A stretch of 25,487 bases of DNA from the NCBI GenBank assembly GCA_037447655.1, contig JBBHKE010000146.1, positions 64,001-89,487 of the forward strand, read 5' to 3'. The translations under genes were made by a program, and so were the position numbers. This document shows, piece after piece, positions 7,784 to 17,983 of the stretch; the first letter of the stretch is position 1, and each line of letters starts with the position of its first letter. The notes beneath the pieces are model-generated. The model was not told the origin of the DNA, did not search any database, and worked only from the letters and a program-made list of their open reading frames with translations. This DNA comes from Zygnema cylindricum. Lineage: Eukaryota > Streptophyta > Zygnematophyceae > Zygnematales > Zygnemataceae.

Positions 7784-8841
7784 TCAAACTCTGAAACCTC
7801 CACAAGTCCTCAGAGTGGACAGCTTCCCAGAAGCCTCTAGGATAACCGTGACCCCTTTGTCTTTCAGCAAAAATAACTGCCACCCTGGCAGACAAAAACT
7901 CTGAACAACTTCACCCCTGTGAAGAGAAGACTCCCTTGAGTCGATAGGAAAAAGAATCTCTGAATTTGCTCCCCTGAGCAGTAAGTTATAGAGGGTCAAA
8001 GTTGACCTTTTGTACAGAAGCTCTCTAGGAGAGAGGGTCCTATCTTCTAATTTTTCTAAGTCCTATCTCTCTCACAGACTCTATCTACTGATGTACGGAA
8101 CCAATCAGATTACAGTTCCGTACGCAAAAGTACAGCTGCCGGTGTACTTTATGTACGGCCATTGTACGACATGGCCAATATGTCGACACGTGGTATGTCC
8201 AGATTCGCTCCCTTAATCCTTGGAGATGCCGCGATCCAATGTCATTCCGCCACGTGTCATCCGATGTGGCGATGACCACAAACCGCCGAAATCCTCTTCC
8301 GCGATCTCGGCGTTAATTTCGGCCGTCCGATTAAATTCACATTTAATCGTAGCCGTAAAAAATACATGCGCGGTATTCGTTTCACTAAAGAAATAAATGT
8401 GCGGTATTGGTTTCGTATCCGTACCGGAATCCGTACTTTTACATTTACTAGATATATGGCTTCAGTAAACAGTTACAGTTAAATGAACTATCATACGTAT
8501 AAATGTTTAATTAAGTATCAAACCATATAGTACATAACACTACTCCTAGACTTAACGGCTAAGGCTACCGACTACTGGTTGTCTGTCGGCCGGCAGGTAC
8601 CAGGATCAAATCCTGTCGCCGGTATATATATTTTAGTAAATTAAACCCCTAACTAAAATATATTTTCCCGTAAACCTCTGGATAGCCTTGGTAGCCATGG
8701 CTCTAGCTCCTTCTCCAATATCTCACTGACTGCGACAAGTTTGAGAAGTTGGAGAGAGAAGTTAGAGATAGACTGCCTCGGCGTCTTTCTTATTTCTATT
8801 CAGACCTAGAAAATACTTTAAAAAGACCATTAATTTCTACA
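7784..8841 (-). mobile_element. Solo-type LTR inserted in A1, inverted partner of LTR2
   Basis: On the minus strand it starts TGTAGAAATTAATGG at 8841 and ends GAGTTTGA at 7784 (1058 bp). The plus-strand flank AACCA (8842-8846) matches the AACCA that ends the A1 segment next to the other LTR (reverse complement TGGTT at 6032-6036). This is a 5-bp target duplication whose halves are now 2.8 kb apart. The junction at 7783 reads into A sequence at ACACCCAT, probably the original right flank of element 1. Confidence 0.85.
8545..8634 (+). other. tRNA-like Pol III unit inside the inverted LTR
   Basis: Plus strand: A-box-like TAGACTTAACGGCTAAGGC (8547-8565), B box GGATCAAATCC (8603-8613), TTTT at 8631-8634, then the 12-bp inverted repeat ATATATTTTAGT / ACTAAAATATAT. 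The unit is antisense to its LTR, as in the other copies. Confidence 0.6.
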
Positions 8842-9379
8842 AACCAATATTGGAACTGACAAAAATGAATTCACATTAGAGGCTGACACTCAAAGACGTA
8901 GATCTAAGGTAGCCACGGAAAAAAGGAAAATCTGAATTAAAATCAATTATTGCTAGCTCAAGGACTAAAAAACAAAGCATGAAAAATTAGGGGACAGGTG
9001 GGAACTTACCATCTGATAACTCAAGCGATGAGGAGTCGAGAAGCGAGCAAGATGCAAGAGCATTCAAATCCTACGTTGAGACCTCCTGCAAGGAGGACAT
9101 CACATGTCCTCACATCAAAGAAAAAGATGGAAAATCCGCAAACAAAGGAGGAGAAAAGAAAGGGTTAGAAACAGAGTCAGATGTTGTCATCACAGAAATT
9201 GCGAGTAAGAAAACAATTTCAGCAAAGGAAGGAGCTTCAACAAAAGCAAATTTAGCAAAATTCTAGAGAATGACACTAACCTTTCAATCTATCTTAGGCA
9301 TCCCTACAGAAAAGGAATGCAAGCAGAAATTGGATGATTTCACCAGAACTCACGAGGGGGAGCCGAGAATCCGATAATA

Positions 9380-9913
9380 GTGGGAGTACACATCGAGTCG
9401 ACCTCCAGAATCGAGTCCAATCCATCAAGAAAAGCGACCAAATTAGCACAAGAAAGCAACATGTCAGAAATTCAGGCCAAGAAAATTCCAAGGACCTACA
9501 AGGAGGTATTGCTAACCCTAAACAGCAATATGATAGGTGGTGGGGAATTTCAAAGGAGGGAGAAAGGAAACTTACCAAAATTTGGGAGGATAAGTAGCCT
9601 CGCCACATCTCCATCCTTATGGATTCGGGCAACGGCCAAAGTTCAACCGGCCATGCAGCCCATGGAAGAGAACCTGCAAAGAAAAATCACAGCGGAAGGC
9701 GTGAATGGGTCAAAAGGAGTTCACAAAGAAAAACTAACATGTGTGTTTAAATTTGGACCCTATAAGAAACCTCAAATTGCAAGAGCAGCAGAAGACAGAG
9801 AATGCACAATCTTATTTCAGCAAACAAAAGGAGAAATGGTGATTAGAAGCTTAAAGATAGAACCTCATCAAGGAGCAAGATATTCATTCTTACTTCAAGA
9901 ATCTGGGAGATAA
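9380..9913 (+). CDS. Hypothetical ORF of element A1
   Basis: A 177-codon open frame in the A1 internal region. The C-terminal part contains CVFKFGPYKKPQIARAA and LFQQTKGEMVIRSLKIEPHQ; A2 at about 14780-14935 has a clearly similar stretch (CVFKFGPYTKPQIARAA) with an in-phase 3-nt deletion but also a later 1-nt indel. I recognise no family. The similarity may reflect common descent only; coding is unproven. Confidence 0.25.
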   Translation: MGVHIESTSRIESNPSRKATKLAQESNMSEIQAKKIPRTYKEVLLTLNSNMIGGGEFQRREKGNLPKFGRISSLATSPSLWIRATAKVQPAMQPMEENLQRKITAEGVNGSKGVHKEKLTCVFKFGPYKKPQIARAAEDRECTILFQQTKGEMVIRSLKIEPHQGARYSFLLQESGR

Positions 9914-9976
9914 GTAGGGAGAAGACTCACGTCTCCACCAGAGGAAGTCCACCACACAGGATGCGCAACTGAAAGC

Positions 9977-10468
9977 GTGGATGGGAAAAAGAGGAAGAAG
10001 TTCCAAAACCGCAAGTCCCCTAACAAACTCATATTTCAAGGATTAAACGGGGAAGAAAATTTGGCAAACAGCTCAAAGGGAAAGGGAAGCCTAAGTCAAG
10101 AAAATACTCTAAGTCATGATAGTCTAAAGGATAGAGGAAGTCTAAACTATAGCATCCTACACTATGATAAGAGAGCAGAGGACTTAAAAGAATTCAAAAA
10201 AGAAGAGTTCAAGAAATCAAAGGTGAAACCTAGAAGTACAGAGTTGTTAAAGCGCCTCCCACTATTTGGATTCGACAAGGGCGGTGGTACAAGTACCTTT
10301 GTGAGAGAGCGGCGATGGCGCGAGCGAAAAGGAATGTCGCACACTTTAAGCGACGTCATCGCAACCACACGTTCAGACATTGAACGACCGAAGCTGGTCG
10401 AACGACGACAACTTCATCACGCGACACTTCACGAACGAAAAATACGTCGTACATTTCAAGCGACGTGA
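9977..10468 (+). CDS. Hypothetical Lys/Arg-rich ORF of element A1
   Basis: A 163-codon frame rich in Lys, Arg, Ser and Glu, with no recognised domain. Its last third lies over the 109-bp tandem repeat, which argues against strong protein constraint. The matching part of A2 was lost, so conservation cannot be tested within the window. It may be chance. Confidence 0.15.
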   Translation: MDGKKRKKFQNRKSPNKLIFQGLNGEENLANSSKGKGSLSQENTLSHDSLKDRGSLNYSILHYDKRAEDLKEFKKEEFKKSKVKPRSTELLKRLPLFGFDKGGGTSTFVRERRWRERKGMSHTLSDVIATTRSDIERPKLVERRQLHHATLHERKIRRTFQAT

Positions 10469-10560
10469 TCGAAACCACAAATTTACATATCAAACAACAT
10501 AAGGTGGTCGAGCGACGAAAATTGATCCTGCGACACTTTCCGATCATGATATCGATTCAC
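10345..10560 (+). repeat. Two-unit imperfect tandem repeat, about 109 bp
   Basis: Unit 1 begins TTTAAGCGACGTCATCGCAA at 10345 and unit 2 TTTCAAGCGACGTGATCGAA at 10454. Both continue through ACCACA, GGTCGA(A/G)CGACGA and GCGACACTT in the same order, with indels between. Confidence 0.75.
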
Positions 10561-10793
10561 TTCGCGACAGTGAAATGGACGGCCGAGGTTCATCAAGAGT
10601 TAAGCGAACCTTGGATTTGTAGGTTCACGCAAACGACAAGGATTACACGTCATGTAATCCGGATGAGGAGTGAGTAATAAGGGACGAAATCGCCAGCCGG
10701 GCAATTCCCTTGTACTGAAACCAAATCTGCGCGGTCCACTCTGGGACAACCAAGATTTTTAGAACCAAATGTGGTCCTAACAAACAAAATTTT

Positions 10794-11018
10794 ATGGGAA
10801 GCAAAATCTCCTCGGTACTAACAAAATTTCAGATTTTGCAGAGTACAAAGTGTACGGAATATTACTACGAGTACACTACCATCAAAGCGCCAATCACAAA
10901 TTACCGATTCGCAAAAATCAAGGAGCACGGCAAGTACAGTACCATTAAATCGCAAACCGCATATTATCGATTGGATGAAATCGAGGAGCGGGGGAAATAT
11001 CGACACGAGCTCGAGTGA
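10794..11018 (+). CDS. Small ORF with two 21-residue repeats
   Basis: A 74-codon frame whose C-terminal half is two in-register repeats, TTIKAPITNYRFAKIKEHGKY then STIKSQTAYYRLDEIEERGKY in pattern, coded by 63-bp units at about 10875-10999. Substitutions between units often keep residue type (K/R, Y/F). It lies just before the probable A-type LTR. Function unknown; a decayed tandem duplication in non-coding sequence is the alternative. Confidence 0.3.
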   Translation: MGSKISSVLTKFQILQSTKCTEYYYEYTTIKAPITNYRFAKIKEHGKYSTIKSQTAYYRLDEIEERGKYRHELE

Positions 11019-11021
11019 GAG

Positions 11022-11660
11022 TGTTGGTTTTAGGCAATCTCGGACGATATTATTCACGAATATGAGAGCGCCGATATTATGTACAGAAATCGGATCGCCG
11101 ATATTGTACGGACGGCAGGATTGAATTGTACGGAATCGAGTGAGGATTCCACGATAGACATTTTCGGCGGAAATTCTGACACATATTTGGGACCCCCCAT
11201 CGATGGCTAACATTACCTATTTTGGCGTGTAGTCATTGAACCACATGGTGCACACATTCAGCATTCAGATTGGAGTTCACTTGTAAAAATAGCAAGCATT
11301 CCACAGGAATATATCATCTCTCAGAACAAGCTTACATAGCAATTTGGTAGGCAATGATGTGGAACAGTTTTATTCATAAAAAACATCATTGTACAAAGAT
11401 CACAAAGATTAGACGAATAGTCATTGGAGGAGAATCCAACTTAATTAGATAGAGAATGTCCAAAAGACAATTGTAATTCCTACTTGTATAATTCTATTTA
11501 AAGTTGCCTAAACCTGCCTCAATATATTGTCTACATCTATTTCTACTCCCATCTCTAAACCCTTTGTGTGCCACATATCGACACTACCTTCTAGTGTATG
11601 TTCTAGACTTATCTACTCTAGTCCTCGGCCAAGGGCTAAAGTGAGCACCTAAAACTAATA
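11022..11660 (+). mobile_element. Probable A-type LTR shared by A1 and A2
   Basis: The right boundary is set by a primer-binding-like site at 11661. A plausible left boundary is TGTTGG at 11022 after GAGTGAGAG. TATTTAAAG at 11495-11503, followed by a C/T-rich stretch, could be a promoter. The end is ..CTAATA where CA is expected (one change). Because A1 internal sequence lies to the left and A2 internal to the right, this would be the middle LTR of a tandem LTR-A1-LTR-A2 array. The start is uncertain. Confidence 0.4.
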
Positions 11661-11675
11661 GGTTATGGGGCCACT
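11661..11675 (+). promoter_or_regulatory. Primer-binding site of element A2
   Basis: GGTTATGGGGCCACT differs from the element M site at two of 15 positions and includes an ATG at 11665, again placing a possible start codon in the tRNA-complementary segment. The frame from that ATG closes after about 16 codons, so here it is decayed. Confidence 0.6.
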
Positions 11676-11830
11676 CTACGTGGTGCCTCGTGTGTCTTCA
11701 AGATCCGTAGAGTAGAGGAGTCGAGGGCAGGCGAATTCGAGCAGTGAGTCCACAGCGGCGACACTTCCGATTCGTGCAGAAGATGTAGAAGCAGCAAACA
11801 GAAAACCTGATCAGCAAACAGAAAACCTGA

Positions 11831-12835
11831 TTGCAACAGTTTCATTCGAAACCAGGCCTCTCACACAGAAAAAACCAAAACATTCTGTTAAGGAGAGATC
11901 ATGAGGGACCATACGGCATGGTCAAAGAGGATGAAAGAGACAACATGGAAAGTTGCAGAGAGCTCCGAAGTGCGAAGGGCGACCACAACTCTGTTAGAAG
12001 CACAGAGGAGCAAATCACACTCACATTGTCTAAGAAGACCGAGCTAACCAAATATATCCTTCAAACATCCAACGAAGACGATACACCCATAAAATCATAC
12101 ATCACTCACTATTCTAACCTATTACACCAAGCAAAGTCAGCAGGCATAAACTTTTCAATGCCCACGCAGATTTGTTGGTTGATTCTCTCACTACCAAAGC
12201 AACTCAAAGACGTCCTCACTTGGTTGGAGGATCAGAACGTGGAAGAGTGGGAGTGGAACGAAGTTTTGGAGTTGCTGCTAGATATCAAATCCATCACAGC
12301 AAATGTGTCCGAAGTCGACACACATGATGGCTCCAAAAGTTCACCTGCAAGTGAGACAAAAGGAGAAGACAAGGTCACTCAATCACATTCAGGCGACAAT
12401 GACAGGAAGGAGGAGACTCGCACCAAATACAAGGACTCTAACTTCATCCATGTAGAAAGCATCCTGCAAAAAGGGAGTGGAGACAGCCAAGGCGACAAGC
12501 AAGGCAAATCCAAACCTCAGCATGAAACTGCATCAATTAAAGGCAGCTGCGACACAAACTCCTCAAAACAGATCACGACTGATCCAGGAGGAATTGCTTA
12601 CCGAGCAAGGCAGCTGAGACACAAACTCCTCAAAGCAGATCACGACAAATCCAGGAGGAATTGCTTACCGAGCAAAGTGTGCAGAGATTTGCCAGCACGT
12701 TGCAAAGGGAAAGGAGAACATCTGTGGCAGCGAAGCCACAATGACGGACGGCTCAAACCGAGCCAAATGGGTGCACCCGACAAATCTACAAGAAAGTGGC
12801 GCAAAAGTCAGCATCAAGCAGGAACTGATGGATAA
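11831..12835 (+). CDS. gag: Gag-like protein of element A2
   Basis: A 334-codon open frame. Residues about 75-155 resemble the core of copia Gag: DDTPIKSYITHYSNLLHQAK, a following AGINFSMPTQICWLILSLPK, and WLEDQNVEEWEWNEVLELLL, which fits the helix-rich region where copia Gags have LL.SLP. The upstream part (about residues 13-40) resembles the usual N-terminal W..LL.RDG..G.VKEDE area but is degraded. No CCHC knuckle is seen. The rest is hydrophilic and charged, and the frame crosses a 67-bp tandem duplication at 12541-12674, which shifts phase, so the end is probably not original. Given the absence of pol, the product would have to act with proteins supplied by other copia elements (inference). 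Confidence 0.5.
   Translation: MQQFHSKPGLSHRKNQNILLRRDHEGPYGMVKEDERDNMESCRELRSAKGDHNSVRSTEEQITLTLSKKTELTKYILQTSNEDDTPIKSYITHYSNLLHQAKSAGINFSMPTQICWLILSLPKQLKDVLTWLEDQNVEEWEWNEVLELLLDIKSITANVSEVDTHDGSKSSPASETKGEDKVTQSHSGDNDRKEETRTKYKDSNFIHVESILQKGSGDSQGDKQGKSKPQHETASIKGSCDTNSSKQITTDPGGIAYRARQLRHKLLKADHDKSRRNCLPSKVCRDLPARCKGKGEHLWQRSHNDGRLKPSQMGAPDKSTRKWRKSQHQAGTDG
12541..12674 (+). repeat. 67-bp tandem duplication in A2
   Basis: 12541-12607 and 12608-12674 both run from AGGCAGCTG through GACACAAACTCCTCAAA to GCTTACCGAGCA, with only a few differences. The length is not a multiple of three. Confidence 0.9.
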
Positions 12836-14966
12836 GGACGCAAGGCATTTAAAAGAAAAATTGAAACGGCAAGCATTCATTCATCAAACAAGGAGCAGAA
12901 AATCAGATTTTATGCTCGCACTAACAATCTGCAGGTATTTGAAAACACTGCAGGAGATCAAAAAAGGAGGAACAAGGAAAGACGAGAGAGTGGGAGACAC
13001 TCACGTGGGGTTAGCCAAGAGATCAGCAACGTGTAGATCCGCCAATTTCAAGTGTCACAAAACAGTTCGACCTCTCAAACTCCACCTCCACATTCAGATT
13101 ACGGCACGGAATCAAGCTTCAAGAGCGGATCTGAACTCAACAACCTGTCACAAGGAAAGTCAAGGCGAAGTAAGAAAAAGTCCAAAAAAGGATTAGAAAA
13201 ATCCAGAACAGACATTGGACAGATTGACAAAAGAGGTGAAGACGGATGTCTGAAGTATATAGTTAGATTTCGAAAGGAGAGCACAACAAGGATCCTCGTA
13301 AAAATTAGCGTGGACACTCACCAATCATTTGGCACAGAAATCCGCGGAAGCGTGAGAGGAATGCCGAAGCATGGGAAGAGTTGCAGCCATGGGGCTACAG
13401 CATCAGGTCATGCGACTATGAGGGGCACCATTGACCACAGCAAAAACGACAATTTGCAAGACGAAAACCTACAAGGAGGTCAAAAGAAAAGTCCAGCGAA
13501 GAAGGTAACACATAGTAGCACATGGAGTGACAAAGATGGAGCAAAGGGAGTCAGGGTGAAACTATCAACAAGCATGACAAATATAATGGAAGCCAAAGGT
13601 CCAGATGCTAACAAGCTAATTCTCATCATCAAAAGCAGCAAAGGGAGCAGAGAGGAGAGCAACAAGAGTAAGGAAGTCGAATTCTCACCAAAGAAGGAAA
13701 TAAAGACAGAACCCTCCACAAATCAAGCACCACTTTCATCTACCGAGAGGTCCAAGTCCACCTCATCACTCGCCATCACAAACCGCACAGGTGGACAAGA
13801 CCCAAGTGTCAAAGAGAGGTCCTGCAAAACCATGGAGAAAGGAGTTAGAGATCATTAAAAATGAAACTAACACACCATGGGTAGAAGTGTTAGAGTTGAC
13901 CAATATTGGAACTAACACAAAGGAATTCAGATTAGAGGCTGACACTCAAAGACGTAGATCTAAGGTAGCCATAGAAAAAGGAAAATCTGAATTAAAATCG
14001 ATTATAGCCGGCTGAAGGACTAACAAACTGAGCATGTGAAACAAGGGGACAGATGGGAACTTACAATCTGATAACTCAAGCGAGGAGGAGAAGAGAAGCG
14101 AGTCAGATTCCAGAGCATTCAAATCCTCCGCCGAGACCTCCATCAAGGAGGACATCACATGTCGTCACATCAAAGGAAAAGATAGAAAATATGCAAACAA
14201 ATGAGGAGAAAAAGAGGGGTCACAAACAGAGTCAGATGAACAATTGCCAGAAACAACTCAATTGAAACAAAGGAAAGAGCTTCATTTAAAGCAAATTTAG
14301 CAAAACTCCAGAGAATGACACTAACCCTTCAATCTATCTTAGGCATCCTTGCAGAAAAGGAATGTTAGCAAAAATTGGATGATTTCACTAGAACTCACCT
14401 AGAGGAAGCCGTGAATCCGGCAGCAGTGGGAGTACACATCGAGTCGACCTCCCGAATCGAGTCCAATCTATGAAGAAAAGCGGCCAAATCTGCACCAGAA
14501 AGCAATGTGTTAGAAGTTAATGCCAACAAAATTCCAAGGACCTACAAGGAGGTATTACTAACCCTAAACAGCAATACGATAGGTAGTGGAGAATTTTAAA
14601 GGAGGGAGAAAGGAAACTTATCGAAATTTGGGAGGATAAGTAGCCTCACCACATCTCCAACCTCATGGATTGAGGCAACGACCGAAGTTGAACCAGTCAT
14701 GCAGCCCATGGAAGCGAACCTGCAAAGAAAAATCACAGCAGAAGGCGTGAATGGGTCAAAAGGAGTTCACAAAGAAAACTGACATGTGTGTTTAAATTTG
14801 GACCCTACACAAAACCTCAAATTGCAAGAGCAGCAGACAAAAAATGCAGGATCTCATTTCAACAAACAAAAGGAGAAACGGAGATCAAAAGCTTAAAGAT
14901 GGAACCTCATCAAGGAGCAAGAAAGTCTTCTTACCTCAAGAATCCTAGAGACAAGTAGGGAGAAGT

Positions 14967-16032
14967 TGTAGAAATCAATGGTTATATCATTATTTTCTAG
15001 GTCTAAATTGGAATATAGAAAGAAGTCGAGGAAGTCTGCCTCTAACTTCTCTCTCAAACTCCCACACTTGTTGCAATCACTAAGAAGTTGGAGAGGAAGC
15101 TAGAGCCATGGCTACCTAGGCTATCTAAAGGTTTACAGGAAATAGATTATTCAATTTACAGATAGGAATGTTAATTTACTAAAAGGTAAATGTCGGTGAG
15201 AGGATTTGATCCTGACAGCTGCCGACTATCAAAGCACCGGTAGCCGGTAGCCTTAGCCGTTAAGTCTAGAAGTTCCGATACATACTATTAGGTTTGATTT
15301 GTATTCATATGTTAGGACGTCGGAAAATTCATTTAATGGCGGATGTTTACGGTTACATAGAACCCGTTATATAAACGTACGGATTATAGTATGGACAAGA
15401 GACAAGTACCGCGCATTTTGTTTCTTTTATGAAACAAAAACCGCACCATGTATTTATGACGGCTCCGATCGAAATTTGTATTAAATCATACAACCGGGAA
15501 AAAAGCCGAGATCGCAGAAGAGATTCTCGGCGGTATATGGTCATCGCCACATCGGATGACATGTGGCGAAATTGCGTTCGATCGCGGTATCTCTGGGGAT
15601 TATAGCAGCGAATCCGGATATGACATATGTCCACTTTTAGGCCATGTCGTACAATTTCCGTACATAAAGTACACTGGCGGCTGAACTTTTATGTACGACA
15701 GTTTAATATGATAGGTGTCGTACACTAGTAGATAGATTTTTTGAGAGAGATAGGACTTAGAAAAATTGGTAGATATGACCCTCTCTCCCAGAGAGCTTGT
15801 GTACAAAAGGTCAACTTTGACCCTCGATAACTTACTGCTTAGGGGAGCAAATTCAGAGATTCTTTTTGCTATCGACTCAGGGGAGTCTTGCCTTCGCAGG
15901 GGTGAAGTTGGTCAGAGTTTTTATCTGCCAGGGTGTTATTTGATCTTGCTGAAACACAAAGGGGTCAGGGTTATCCTACAGGCTTCTTGGAAGCTGTCCA
16001 CTCTGAGGACTTATGGAGGTCTTACAGTTTCA
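14967..16032 (+). mobile_element. LTR3: 5' LTR of element 2
   Basis: It starts TGTAGAAATCAATGG after A2 sequence (GGGAGAAGT) and ends CAGTTTCA before a primer-binding site (1066 bp). It is close to LTR2 in layout: tRNA-like unit, CTCTCTCCCAGAGAG stem, GGTCAACTTTGACC and the GGGGAGCAAATTCAGAGATTC block. The G-boxes of LTR2 are degraded here. Confidence 0.85.
15181..15272 (-). other. tRNA-like Pol III unit inside LTR3
   Basis: Minus strand: A-box-like TAGACTTAACGGCTAAGGC (15268-15250), B box GGATCAAATCC (15212-15202), TTTT at 15184-15181. An ATTTAC / GTAAAT inverted repeat with a 6-nt loop surrounds the T run. Confidence 0.6.
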
Positions 16033-16047
16033 GGTTATGCGACCACC
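16033..16047 (+). promoter_or_regulatory. Primer-binding site of element 2
   Basis: GGTTATGCGACCACC directly follows the LTR and matches the element M site at 13 of 15 positions. The ATG at 16037-16039 is in frame with the gag ORF downstream. Confidence 0.65.
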
Positions 16048-17015
16048 CTCTAGGATAGGAATCTTTAATGGAACTAGCTTTATATACTAGGAAAGTATGA
16101 TGATAGAAGCTCTATGCGAAAAAAGGTTTTGGGGGATAGTGAGTGGACGATTGGGGCGTCCATCAAGCCTTCGAATACCTCCAAGGTTTTAAGGAAGCAT
16201 ATTTACAAAGAAAGCACGTCCATCTTCAACGGAGGAGACAAAGGAAGCAGAGGTGGTGGACAAAGGAGCGGAGAAGGAGACGACCACACCAATAGCAACT
16301 CGTTCAGCATTAATGCCACCTATTCCGAGGAACGAGGAGAATGATACTCAAACCTGGGATTTAAACAATATGGCGGCAAAGCACTTCATCCTACGCCATC
16401 TTACTCAAGGACTTGCATGTCCTCATTTGCATGTAGAAAGGGCATCACATCTGTGGATGGCTCTCATAGAGATATACCGAAGTTGTACGATTCAGCAACA
16501 ACAATTGGCCGATCACAAAGTTAAGGAATATGTATACAAAGGGTGGAAAATGTTGGATTTTTGCAATGAGCTTGCTACACTCTTCATGGAGCTAGAGAGT
16601 GCGGGAAAATATTTAAGTGAAAAAGAAAAGGTTAACTTTTTACTGATGAAGTTACCCGATGAGTTCGAGAACATAGTCAACCGTGTGCAGGACTTGCCGG
16701 ACTCAAGGTGGATATGGAACTCACTGGTAGGGATGATTCTCGTTCGAGAGAATACGATTGAGATCCGAAGGGGAGGAAAGAGTGGCCAAGCCTTGGCAAC
16801 AGCGACCGATTGGAGGAACAAGGATTCCCGGAAACTAGTCGGAAACTATGGGGGTAGGGAGCAGAAAAAACAGGCTGACGAGTTCGAACCAAGGGCTCCC
16901 AAAGGTTTATGTCATTTTTGTAAGAAACCGGGGCACTATATGGCAGAGTGCACTAAGCTAACCGAGCTTCGGTTAAAGGAGGGGCAGACCGGTGGTACCC
17001 CGAACCGGGTCATTA
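16037..17015 (+). pseudogene. gag: Gag of element 2, near-intact with early stops
   Basis: From the ATG in the primer-binding site the frame reads a copia Gag N-terminus (FNGTSFIY, then SMMIEALCEKRFWGIVSG), with a stop at 16088-16090 where element M has Trp, and a TAA near 16187. From 16253 the same frame is open. It contains the helix-rich core (MAAKHFILRHLTQG, SHLWMALIEIYRSC, FCNELATLFMELESAGKYLS, FLLMKLPDEFENIV), a basic linker, and the zinc knuckle CHFCKKPGHYMAEC with all four ligands. It is close in sequence to element 1 gag from 16687 to about 17000, then diverges abruptly. The frame runs on to 17110 out of the usual phase. Gag would package the element RNA. Confidence 0.75.
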
Positions 17016-17967
17016 TATGGAGAGATGCCCTTTTTTGGAAGAACTTAGAAGTTGGAATGTGGATGAGGAGGAAGAAAGGGAAGAGCAGAAAGAGGATAAA
17101 AAAATCTTAGAGCTTCTCCACATCGGTAGAATTGAGAAGAGAGAAAAGTACACAAAAATTCCACGAAAGCAACCGTGTGCTTTTGGAGGTATAAGGGAAG
17201 TAAAGGGAAGTGAGGTACTTAAAGGAGTTAGACATGATGTGAATGTCAAGGAGTATAGAAAGCAAGATCTAGAATCTACAATTGAAAAAGGGAAAAATAA
17301 AAATAATGAGGATAACTTTTTAGATATTTTGGAAACAGAAAACTGGTCGGAAAGGGAGACTTCAACGGATTCTGAGGAAAGGGGAGAAGTAAATCTAGAG
17401 GGGGTTTTAAAAGATAGTGGAGAAGAGGAATATTTAATGAAAGGTTTAGGGGAGGAGAAATACTCTTTGGGAATCATTATAGAAAGAGATAGTGGAAAGA
17501 ATTCCATAGGAGAGAGTGAGGAAAGTTCAGAAAATGGGGTGAGTATCATGGATAAAAATATGAGTTCGGGAGATGTAGATTTTATGAGGAACTTAGTGGG
17601 GACTCTTGATTTAAGGATAAATTTGGGGGGTAATGGATTTGACATCACTAATGGGAAGGATGGCATTTATGAAGGTGTGCCTTTAAAAAGGTTAGCATCT
17701 GGGTGTGTGTCGCATATTGGAGATGGGGCTAGCTGTTTGAATTGCAAGAGGGAAATTGGATTTAGTGTGGATGAAAAAGAGATGAGGTGGATAAAATATT
17801 TTCTCGGATTTATGAAAAATGGCATGCAAAATAAAATGTGTGATGTAATTATTATTTCGGTTCATCTAATTCACTTCTTTAAATACGACGATATTCACTT
17901 AAAGTTTTATGAGGAGAAAAGAAAGAAGAAAAATAAAAGAAAAAAAAATGTGTATAGTGGGAGTTGA
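17013..17967 (+). CDS. Collapsed Pol remnant, single open frame
   Basis: An open frame of about 316 codons in a different phase from gag. It begins inside a second zinc-knuckle half (GHYMERC). Aligned by eye to element 1: QPCAFGG with the segment before the protease; GEEKYSLGIIIERD with the RT thumb GEAKYILGIQVERD; then a stretch matching the RNase H region (LGGNGFDITNGKDGIYEGVP with LGGVNTDITTRSDASYGDAP, and SGCVSHIGDGASCLNC with SGYVLYVGDGACCWSS). Protease DSGA, all of integrase, and RT including YVDD are missing, and the STMEA motif of RNase H is lost. The end is Lys-rich. It is enzymatically dead by its residues, yet free of stops while element 1 has several. It may be a non-autonomous element's protein or simply young. 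Confidence 0.5.
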
Positions 17968-17983
17968 AAAGAAAGTAGACTAG

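Larger units (their letters stand above)
8842..11021 (+). mobile_element. Right segment of element A1, internal region
   Basis: From 8842 to about 9935 the sequence is collinear with 13898-14966 of A2 (for example CAATATTGGAACT, GGCTGACACTCAAAGACGTAG, CCAAGGACCTACAAGGAGGT). Beyond 9935 it continues into sequence not repeated in the window: a Lys/Arg-rich stretch, tandem repeats at 10345-10560 and 10875-10999, then a probable LTR. No pol domain is visible, so A looks like a large non-autonomous copia-like element. The 3' boundary at 11021 is tentative. Confidence 0.65.
11676..14966 (+). mobile_element. Element A2, internal region (gag-like, no pol)
   Basis: A second copy of A, interrupted at 14967 by the LTR of element 2. 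After a short leader comes a gag-like ORF (11831-12835) and then about 2 kb of Lys/Ser/Thr-rich, partly open sequence (frames at 12741-13196, 13052-13858, 13791-14015) with no recognised protease, integrase, RT or RNase H. It keeps the uninterrupted sequence at 12083-12090 and 13898-13902 where A1 has insertions. No continuation of A is found right of element 2. Confidence 0.7.

Noticed and set aside
10345-10560. CRISPR-like array
   Set aside because: Only two imperfect units with no regular spacers, in a eukaryotic retroelement.
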